45,690 nucleotides of DNA from Candidatus Nanopelagicales bacterium. Its GTDB lineage: Bacteria; Actinomycetota; Actinomycetes; S36-B12. The notes beneath the pieces were generated by a model. That model was not told the origin of the DNA, did no database searches, and worked only from the letters and a program-made list of their open reading frames with translations. The first letter of the stretch is position 1; the number at the start of each line of letters is the position of its first letter. This document shows positions 40,036 through 45,690 of the stretch, in pieces. The translations under genes and the position numbers were made by a program. Where the stretch lies: NCBI GenBank assembly GCA_030726915.1, contig JANRCR010000004.1:3176-48865 (forward strand), written 5' to 3'.

Positions 40036-41250
40036 CTAATCGCGCAAGCGGACGCACTCCGGGCCGAGGGAGGGAATCGATGTGCGGCCGAGGAGTTGCA
40101 TCGTCGTCACGATCTCCTCACGGAGGAGATCACCCACCCGCTGGACCCCCGCCTCACCGGCCGCCATGAGGCCGTAGAGGTAGGCCCTGCCGATCGCGAC
40201 CGCCGTGGCGCCCTGGGCCACGGCGGCGACCACATCCGCTCCCGACATGACGCCACCATCGATGAGAACGTCGACTCGCTCATCCAGCACCTCGCGAACG
40301 CGGGGCAGGATCTCGAAGGGAACGGGAGCGCGCTCCAACTGGCGACCCCCGTGCGTCGAGAGGATGACGCCATCGGCTCCGTGGCGCACGACCAACTCGG
40401 CATCGTCAACCGTCTGAATGCCCTTGACCACAAGTGCCCCGGACCACTCCGCGCGGAGCCAGTCCAGATCCTCGACCGTGATGGCGGGGTCGAAGACACG
40501 TGAGATGAGATCCGCGACGGTGCCCTCCGTGCTGGTGAGGGTGGCAAAACTGAGCGGCTCGGTCGTCAGAAGATTCATCCACCAGCGTGGATGCGTGGCC
40601 ATGTCCGCCAGCGTGCGGGCGGTCAGGCGTGGCGGGATCGTCAGTCCATTGCGCACGTCTCGGTGACGTCGACCCGGCACGGGAGTGTCGACGGTGAGGA
40701 TGATCGTGTCGTACCCGCAATCGCGGGCGCGCTGGATGAGGTCGCGGGCGTACCCCCGATCCGTCATGAGGTAGAGCTGAAACCAATGGCGCAGGTTGGG
40801 CGCCACGGCGGCGAGGTCCTCGATGGATATGGTGCCGAGTGTGGACAGCCCGTAGGGAATTCCCATGCGTTCGGCTACGGCGGCGACCGCAGGCTCGCCC
40901 GCGTAGTGCATCATCCGCGTGAACCCCGTGGGCCCAAAGATCAACGGGAGCGCCGCGGGTTTGCCCAGAATCATGGTGCTGGTGTCGACGGTGGAGATGT
41001 CCTGCAGGACACGTGGCTGGAACTCCACCCGCGCGAAGGCGCGACGGGCCCGGTGCAGGCTGGACTCATCCTGTCCGGCAGCTCCATCGGTGTAGTCAAA
41101 GACGGCACGTGGCACTCGCCGACGCGCCAGAGCGCGCACATCCTCAACACTTGCACAACGTTCCAGCAGGGCGGCTGTGCGATTCCATCGCAGCGGCTGA
41201 CCACCGATCAGCGGGCGCACCTCACCCCACCGGGGGACACGCCGCTTCAC
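40036..41250 (-). CDS. lldD2: FMN-dependent alpha-hydroxy-acid dehydrogenase, LldD2-like
   Basis: A 404-residue TIM-barrel flavoenzyme. It opens VKRRVPRWGEVRPL, has RRRVPRAVFDYTDGAAGQDE, FGPTGFTRMMHYAGE, WFQLYLMTDR, RDVRNGLTIPP, VVKGIQTVDDAELV, LSTHGGRQLERAPVPFE with the catalytic His, and GRAYLYGLMAAGEAG. These follow mycobacterial Rv1872c (LldD2) closely along its length. It oxidises L-lactate or a related 2-hydroxy acid. The start is GTG 41250, behind GGAGGGG and overlapping the preceding stop by GTGA. Confidence 0.9.
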   Translation of the reverse strand: MKRRVPRWGEVRPLIGGQPLRWNRTAALLERCASVEDVRALARRRVPRAVFDYTDGAAGQDESSLHRARRAFARVEFQPRVLQDISTVDTSTMILGKPAALPLIFGPTGFTRMMHYAGEPAVAAVAERMGIPYGLSTLGTISIEDLAAVAPNLRHWFQLYLMTDRGYARDLIQRARDCGYDTIILTVDTPVPGRRHRDVRNGLTIPPRLTARTLADMATHPRWWMNLLTTEPLSFATLTSTEGTVADLISRVFDPAITVEDLDWLRAEWSGALVVKGIQTVDDAELVVRHGADGVILSTHGGRQLERAPVPFEILPRVREVLDERVDVLIDGGVMSGADVVAAVAQGATAVAIGRAYLYGLMAAGEAGVQRVGDLLREEIVTTMQLLGRTSIPSLGPECVRLRD

Positions 41251-41876
41251 GTCCGCGACCCCTCCCGGTAGGCCAGTCGCATCCGGGCAAACTCGACCAC
41301 CTGTTGTCCGACCAGGTGCAACTGCTCGACCGCGGCGGGCGCCGCGGATGGGTCGTCCAGACGCACCTCGGATGAGTTGACCACGGCGCCGAAGGGCGTG
41401 GGCCAGCCGCGCAGGGCATGCACCACCTGGCGCAGTTGATGCAGGGTCCCGACAGCCGCCTGCCAACCGTGGGCGACCGCTACGCATCCGACCGCGCGCC
41501 CATCGAGGTAGGGACTACCGGAGTCATCACGCAGATCTTCGAAGTAGTCGAGGGCATTTTTGACCATCCCGCTGGGCCCTCCGTGGTAGCCGGGACTGAC
41601 GATGATCAGCCCATCGGCCTGACGGGTCAGCGTGATCAGTCGCTCGGCCTCCGGTGCGCGATCCGGGTTGTCCGCGTCGTAGATGGGAAGCATGAGGTCG
41701 CGCCCTGCCAGGATGTGCACATCAGCACCCGCCTGCGCGGCACCCTCGGCCGCCAGGCGCACAGCGGCCTCCGATGTGGACAGTGCTCGGGTGCTGCCGC
41801 CGAGTGCGAGCACCATGGGACGCACCGCGGCGCCACGGCCGTGATCCTGGGAATTGCCTGGGGGTGCCTCGCGCAT
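41247..41876 (-). CDS. NADPH-dependent FMN reductase family flavoprotein
   Basis: A 209-residue flavodoxin-like protein. It has LALGGSTRALSTSEAAVRLA (the FMN-phosphate loop GSTR), IIVSPGYHGGPSGMVKNALDYFEDL (typical PxYxG...KNALD) and VAVAHGWQAAVGTL. It reduces FMN or another flavin/quinone with NAD(P)H. The leaderless ATG 41876 is 6 nt after TAGCGT. It overlaps the LldD2-like gene, so the two are one unit and may share flavin chemistry. Confidence 0.88.
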   Translation of the reverse strand: MREAPPGNSQDHGRGAAVRPMVLALGGSTRALSTSEAAVRLAAEGAAQAGADVHILAGRDLMLPIYDADNPDRAPEAERLITLTRQADGLIIVSPGYHGGPSGMVKNALDYFEDLRDDSGSPYLDGRAVGCVAVAHGWQAAVGTLHQLRQVVHALRGWPTPFGAVVNSSEVRLDDPSAAPAAVEQLHLVGQQVVEFARMRLAYREGSRT

Positions 41877-41882
41877 GAGTGG

Positions 41883-41888
41883 ACGCTA
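41883..41888 (-). promoter_or_regulatory. -10 hexamer TAGCGT of a leaderless promoter
   Basis: TAGCGT, then CCACTC, then ATG 41876. It is divergent from the TAGGCT at 41901. Confidence 0.6.
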
Positions 41889-41900
41889 GCCCAGCCGACT

Positions 41901-41906
41901 TAGGCT
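41901..41906 (+). promoter_or_regulatory. -10 hexamer TAGGCT of a leaderless promoter
   Basis: TAGGCT, then CGCTTC, then ATG 41913. With 41883-41888 it makes a compact 36-bp divergent region in which both mRNAs start at their start codons. Confidence 0.6.
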
Positions 41907-41912
41907 CGCTTC

Positions 41913-42338
41913 ATGAGGCGGAGACTGGGGAGGAGGGCGTCGACGATGCTCCTCTGCACCGGCCTCCTCTGCGGCAGCACCAGCCTCGTCGCCTGCAGCA
42001 GCACCAACGGCGGCGGCGACGCCACTCCTGAGCCGTCACTCGATGGCGGAGCGTCCGTCTGCGATGAGCCGACAATCCTCGCCGCCGTCCAATCAGACTT
42101 TGAGGCCAACTATCCCGGGTCGAGCTTTGTGGCGATGGACAGTTTCACGTGCGAGGACGGCTGGGCCATGGCCGAGGTGGAATTTGAAGCATCCGGTGAG
42201 ACCTTCCCGACCGTTGTCTTCCTGCGCGCCGAGGGTCAGTTCTGGATTCCCACAACGATTGAGGACATCTGCGCCACACCACGCGCCGATTCTGACGTGC
42301 CCGAGCAGATGTACGTCGCCGCCTGCGGACTTGACTGA
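41913..42338 (+). CDS. Small lipoprotein of unknown function
   Basis: A 141-residue lipoprotein: basic N-terminus, hydrophobic core and lipobox SLVACSS with Cys28. A Gly/Pro linker follows. The mature domain (about 48-141) has four cysteines (VCDEP, FTCEDG, DICATP, AACGLD), likely two disulfides, and the strand pattern GWAMAEVEFEASG...PTVVFLRAEGQFW. It is probably a surface-exposed small fold. No family recognised. It is convergent with the EamA gene (5-bp gap). Confidence 0.78.
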   Translation: MRRRLGRRASTMLLCTGLLCGSTSLVACSSTNGGGDATPEPSLDGGASVCDEPTILAAVQSDFEANYPGSSFVAMDSFTCEDGWAMAEVEFEASGETFPTVVFLRAEGQFWIPTTIEDICATPRADSDVPEQMYVAACGLD

Positions 42339-42343
42339 CGGGG

Positions 42344-43249
42344 TCACTCCTCCGGTGGCGCTGTTGTTGGCGCCCTGACCCGGACCGCCCACGCGACGCA
42401 TGCGACCACCACAAGTGCCGTCACCATGGTCGGGATCGTGATCGTCTCCCCCAGCAACAGTGCTGACCACACCAGCGTCAGAGGCGCCTGCAACTGCTGT
42501 GTTTGGGCGCCCCGGGCAACACCGGCGAGTGACAGGCCGCGATACCACGCAAAAAATGCCAGATAGAGCGAGACAACACCCAGCATGATCATGCCGAACC
42601 ATGCCGGGAGGGTCACGGGTGTTGTCACACCACCCGTCGCCGCAAGGATCACGGACACCGGCAGGGTGATCGGCAGCGCAAAGACGACCACCCAGGAGAT
42701 CACCTGCCAGCCCGGCATTTCCTTGGTCAGCGTTGCGCCCTCCACATAGCACCAGGAGGAGGCCACGACGGCTCCCGCGATGAGCGCATCGGCGGTGAGG
42801 CTTCCCCCCTCCCCGCCGCCTCGCAGCAGGGCAAAGACGACCAGCGCCGCCGTACCGCATGCGGCTGCCAGCCAGAACTGCCGTGAGACGCGCTCGTGCG
42901 TGCGCAGCACCGCGATCACCGCCGTCACCAGGGGCATGACCGCCGCGATGACGGCAGCGTGCGCTGCCGTGGTGCGTTCCAGAGCAAGTGCGATGAGGAT
43001 CGGCCAACCGAAGACAGCGCCCGTCATCGTGTAGAGCAACGGCTTGACCTGATGGCGCTGCGGCCAGGGCACTCGTCGGGCGAGGAGGACGACGATGGCG
43101 AGACTGGCGGCAATGACGGCCCGACCGGTCGCGGTCAGCACCGGTGCAAAACTCTCCAGCGCCCAGACTGTCCAGGGGAGGGAAAAGGAGAATCCGAGTA
43201 CGCCAAGAAGCGCAAGCGACAACCCACGTCGCTCCTGCACGGATGTCAC
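42344..43249 (-). CDS. EamA/DMT-family transporter
   Basis: A 301-residue protein with ten membrane segments in two EamA repeats. The first has FSLPWTVWALESFAPVLTATGRAVIAASL and ends in the paired-repeat consensus ALERTTAAHAAVIAAVMPLVTA. The second has LAGVARGAQTQQLQAPLTLVWSALLLGE. The family exports amino acids and other metabolites or takes them up. The leaderless GTG 43249 is 6 nt after TAGGGT. Confidence 0.88.
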   Translation of the reverse strand: MTSVQERRGLSLALLGVLGFSFSLPWTVWALESFAPVLTATGRAVIAASLAIVVLLARRVPWPQRHQVKPLLYTMTGAVFGWPILIALALERTTAAHAAVIAAVMPLVTAVIAVLRTHERVSRQFWLAAACGTAALVVFALLRGGGEGGSLTADALIAGAVVASSWCYVEGATLTKEMPGWQVISWVVVFALPITLPVSVILAATGGVTTPVTLPAWFGMIMLGVVSLYLAFFAWYRGLSLAGVARGAQTQQLQAPLTLVWSALLLGETITIPTMVTALVVVACVAWAVRVRAPTTAPPEE

Positions 43250-43255
43250 CGGCGC

Positions 43256-43261
43256 ACCCTA
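43256..43261 (-). promoter_or_regulatory. -10 hexamer TAGGGT of a leaderless promoter
   Basis: TAGGGT, then GCGCCG, then GTG 43249 on the minus strand. Confidence 0.6.
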
Positions 43262-43283
43262 CTCACGTCACGCTTGGACCGAC

Positions 43284-43289
43284 TAGCGT
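43284..43289 (+). promoter_or_regulatory. -10 hexamer TAGCGT of a leaderless promoter for pxpA
   Basis: TAGCGT, then GCGGTC, then ATG 43296. It is divergent from the EamA promoter. Confidence 0.6.
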
Positions 43290-43295
43290 GCGGTC

Positions 43296-44045
43296 ATGAC
43301 CCGGCCCTGGGATCTCAACGCCGACCTCGGCGAGGGTGATGAGCACATGGATATGCGCCTGCTCGAGATCATCACGAGTGCGAATGTCGCCTGCGGTGGT
43401 CACGCGGGCGATGACGCATCCATGCGCCGCATTTGCGGTGTCGCAGCATCGCGAGGAGTCGCCATCGGCGCCCAGGTGTCCTATGTGGACCGCGAAGGCT
43501 TCGGACGCCGGCGCCTCGACATCCCCGGGGCCACTCTCACGGCCCAACTGCAGGAGCAGATCGGATACCTTCAGGAAGCCGCCCGGGAGTGTGGCGTGGA
43601 CGTGTCCTACGTCAAGCCACATGGCGCGCTTTATCATGCGGCTGTTGCGGATCGGGGCGTCGCTGAGTCGATCCTCGCTGCTTCGGGATCCCTACCGATC
43701 CTGACCCTCCCACACGGACAACTCCGACTCGCGGCTGCTGACGTCTGCGTCACGACGTACGCCGAAGCCTTCGCCGACCGCGCGTACACCGCGAGTGGCA
43801 ACCTCGTCCCCCGTGATGAGCCGGCCGCTGTGATCACGGACCCGGCGGTGATCTCGACACGGGTGCACCGACTCGTGACAGAGGACATCATCATGAGTAT
43901 CGACGGGACGATGGTCGCGGTGTCTGCGCGCAGCCTGTGTGTGCACAGTGACACCCCCGGCGCCGACATCGTGGCCCGGCAGGTGCGACGAGCTCTCGAA
44001 GCCTCGGGGGCGCCGGTGCTGGCTTTCGCTCCGCAGGGCCGCTAG
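43296..44045 (+). CDS. pxpA: 5-oxoprolinase subunit A (LamB/YcsF family)
   Basis: A 249-residue protein with the LamB/YcsF signatures: DLNADLGEGDEHMD at the start, ITSANVACGGHAGD near residue 28-41, VSYVKPHGALYH near 105, and LCVHSDTPGADIV near 210. PxpA with PxpB and PxpC forms the ATP-dependent prokaryotic 5-oxoprolinase, opening 5-oxoproline to glutamate. The fused B-C partner starts 2 nt downstream. The ATG has no ribosome site and is leaderless. Confidence 0.93.
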   Translation: MTRPWDLNADLGEGDEHMDMRLLEIITSANVACGGHAGDDASMRRICGVAASRGVAIGAQVSYVDREGFGRRRLDIPGATLTAQLQEQIGYLQEAARECGVDVSYVKPHGALYHAAVADRGVAESILAASGSLPILTLPHGQLRLAAADVCVTTYAEAFADRAYTASGNLVPRDEPAAVITDPAVISTRVHRLVTEDIIMSIDGTMVAVSARSLCVHSDTPGADIVARQVRRALEASGAPVLAFAPQGR

Positions 44046-44047
44046 CC

Positions 44048-45556
44048 GTGCGGATCCTGCCCTGCGGTCCAGCGGCTCGGCTGCTGGAGACGGCCGACCC
44101 GGTGCCGCTCGCCCTGGGCTTGCGCGCAGCAGCCCAGCGCGATGAGATCCCGGCCATCATCGACCTCGTCGTAGCCGAAGCCACCGTCTTGATCCGCTGT
44201 GTCAGCGACATATCCGACAGGGCCCTCGCCCGGGTCCAGCCCATGCCCTTCACCCCGGCTGACGGGGATCTGGTCAACATTCCTGTGGTCTACGACGGCC
44301 CGGACCTCGCGGAGGTGGCTCGCCATGTTGGCGTGACCGCCGATGATGTGGTCCACATTCACGCGGGGACGACGTACCGTGCCGAATTTTGTGGCTTCGC
44401 GCCGGGCTTTGTCTATCTGTCCGGGATCGATCCGCGCCTGCACCTGCCCCGACGTCACACCCCACGCACTCGCGTCCCCGCCGGATCCATCGCACTCGCC
44501 GCGGGCTACACCGCGGTCTACCCACTCTCGACACCCGGCGGCTGGCATCTGCTCGGACACACCAACATCGCCATCTTTGATCCCCGGCGCGATGAGCCGT
44601 CACTACTGCGCGCAGGTATGCGGGTGAGATTCCATCCCGTCGATAGCCTTCCCGAACCATCCCTCCCCGCTGTCGCAGCGCTCTGCGACGCAGATGACGC
44701 CGTCGCCGAGGTCCTGTCACCCGGTCCCCTCACTCTCATCCAGGATCTGGGGCGCCCGGGTCATGGGGAGAGTGCGGTGGGGGCATCCGGTGCCTTCGAT
44801 CGCCGGGCACATCGTCTGGCCAATCGCATCGTGGGCAATAGCGAGACCGCAGCCACACTTGAAGCCCTCGGATCGGGACTGACCCTGCGTGCCATCGAGC
44901 ACATGGTGGTCGCCGTGACTGGAGCGCACGGGCCGGTGTGGCGTGACGATCATCCGATGGATCGGGGCACCCCGATCGCCCTCGCTCCCGGTCAGGTGCT
45001 GCGACTCGGTGCTCCCGGTGAAGGCGTGCGCAGCATGGTCGCTCTGCGGGGTGGGGTCGCCGCTGCAGTCACGCTCGGCTCCCGCTCCCGGGACACCCTC
45101 GCCGGACTCGGACCCGATCCACTCACGGTCGGAGACCTACTCTGCCGGCACGGGACGGCGACCCTGATGAATGTCGATCACATCGCGGAGGAATCCATCC
45201 CCGCGATCCTGACCGTGCGCGTGCACCCCGGTCCGCGCCGAGACTGGTTTACACCCCGGGCACAGTCACTCCTTGTCGACTCCGCCTACACCGTCGCGCC
45301 CGACAGCGACCGGATCGGAATCCGACTTCGGGGGGGAGAACTTGATCTCGTTGAGCCACATCGTCGTCTTGCCTCAGAAGGTGTCGTGCGCGGAGCTATC
45401 CAAGTGCCACCCGATGGCCAACCCGTGGTCTTGGGACCCGACCATCCGGTCACCGGTGGCTACCCGGTCATCGGCATCGTGGATGACTGCGATGTCGATG
45501 CCCTCGGTCAGTCGCGGCCCGGTACCCACGTGAGGTTCAGGGGCGTTGGGTGGTAG
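44048..45556 (+). CDS. pxpBC: Fused 5-oxoprolinase subunits B and C
   Basis: A 502-residue fusion. Residues 1-205 are PxpB (allophanate-hydrolase subunit 1-like): VQPMPFTPADGDLVNIPVVYDG, split as PFTPADGDLVNIP and VVYDGPDLAEVA, then FCGFAPGFVYLSGI, LPRRHTPRTRVPAGSIALA and TPGGWHLLGHT. Residues about 218-502 are PxpC (subunit 2/biotin-dependent carboxylase-like): LTLIQDLGRPGHGESAVG, SGAFDRRAHRLANRIVGN, and near the end GVVRGAIQVPPDGQPVVLGPDHPVTGGYP, split here as GVVRGAIQVPP and GPDHPVTGGYP. Usually these are separate genes. The GTG start lies 2 nt after pxpA. Confidence 0.93.
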   Translation: MRILPCGPAARLLETADPVPLALGLRAAAQRDEIPAIIDLVVAEATVLIRCVSDISDRALARVQPMPFTPADGDLVNIPVVYDGPDLAEVARHVGVTADDVVHIHAGTTYRAEFCGFAPGFVYLSGIDPRLHLPRRHTPRTRVPAGSIALAAGYTAVYPLSTPGGWHLLGHTNIAIFDPRRDEPSLLRAGMRVRFHPVDSLPEPSLPAVAALCDADDAVAEVLSPGPLTLIQDLGRPGHGESAVGASGAFDRRAHRLANRIVGNSETAATLEALGSGLTLRAIEHMVVAVTGAHGPVWRDDHPMDRGTPIALAPGQVLRLGAPGEGVRSMVALRGGVAAAVTLGSRSRDTLAGLGPDPLTVGDLLCRHGTATLMNVDHIAEESIPAILTVRVHPGPRRDWFTPRAQSLLVDSAYTVAPDSDRIGIRLRGGELDLVEPHRRLASEGVVRGAIQVPPDGQPVVLGPDHPVTGGYPVIGIVDDCDVDALGQSRPGTHVRFRGVGW

Positions 45557-45569
45557 CGTCCCTCCTCGC

Positions 45570-45645
<76 letters not shown>

Positions 45646-45690
45646 GTGTCAACTCCTTCGCTGCGGATCGCGCCATCCCCCAAGGTTGCG

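Overview
This is high-GC actinobacterial chromosome. Supporting signs are abundant GTG/TTG starts, many leaderless promoters with a TANNNT hexamer exactly 6 nt before the start codon, cell-wall proteins with Ig and YkuD domains, a mycobacterial-type histidine phosphatase (Rv3214-like), an LldD2-like flavoenzyme, and a heliorhodopsin, which fits a planktonic or sunlit-water actinobacterium. Species cannot be named from the sequence. No rRNA, CRISPR array, insertion sequence or phage gene was seen. One tRNA-Lys(CTT) lies at the right end.

Layout. (1) 1-2.8 kb: a DUF1275 membrane protein cut by the window edge, a histidine phosphatase, a heliorhodopsin, a small exported protein and a DUF4395 membrane protein. 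(2) 2.8-15.4 kb, all minus strand: a phosphate-acquisition island. It holds a PHS-like MFS transporter and a nine-gene extended Pst locus in the order pstC, pstA, pstS, a giant PstS-like membrane-anchored protein, a third PstS-like exported protein, an Ig-like exported protein, a membrane-anchored surface protein, a sortase-fold protein lacking the catalytic His and Cys, and pstB. Tandem 11-nt PHO-box-like repeats precede both apparent transcription units, and a strong hairpin separates them. (3) 15.6-18.1 kb: a degenerate HD-domain protein and an arsenic module (arsC, acr3, divergent arsR with operator). (4) 18.1-20.1 kb: a TetR regulator and an AlkB-rubredoxin fusion, with an inverted-repeat operator over the alkB promoter. 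(5) 20.1-23.4 kb: a VKOR-family protein and a three-gene polar amino-acid ABC importer. (6) 23.5-33.1 kb, plus strand: an Orn/Lys/Arg-type decarboxylase, potABCD, a YtcJ-type amidohydrolase, a fused urease gamma-beta subunit and a divergent urease alpha subunit, with no ureDEFG in the window. (7) 33.2-35.0 kb: a 44-residue protein and an L,D-transpeptidase. (8) 35.2-40.0 kb: an operon of acetamidase/formamidase, SDR, S1P-lyase-like PLP enzyme and acyl-CoA ligase. (9) 40.0-45.6 kb: an LldD2-like dehydrogenase with an FMN reductase, a lipoprotein, an EamA transporter, and PxpA plus a fused PxpB-PxpC 5-oxoprolinase.

How the parts fit. The window is rich in nutrient scavenging: phosphate by Pst plus a permease, with arsenic detoxification beside it (arsenate enters through phosphate transporters); nitrogen from polyamines, amino acids, amides, urea-like compounds and 5-oxoproline; and carbon from alkanes and hydroxy acids. 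The two most unusual assemblies are the pseudosortase-containing Pst locus and the pot/amidohydrolase/urease-like cluster. No gene-free stretch exceeds about 260 bases. The longest, 15392-15651, is the pst promoter region.
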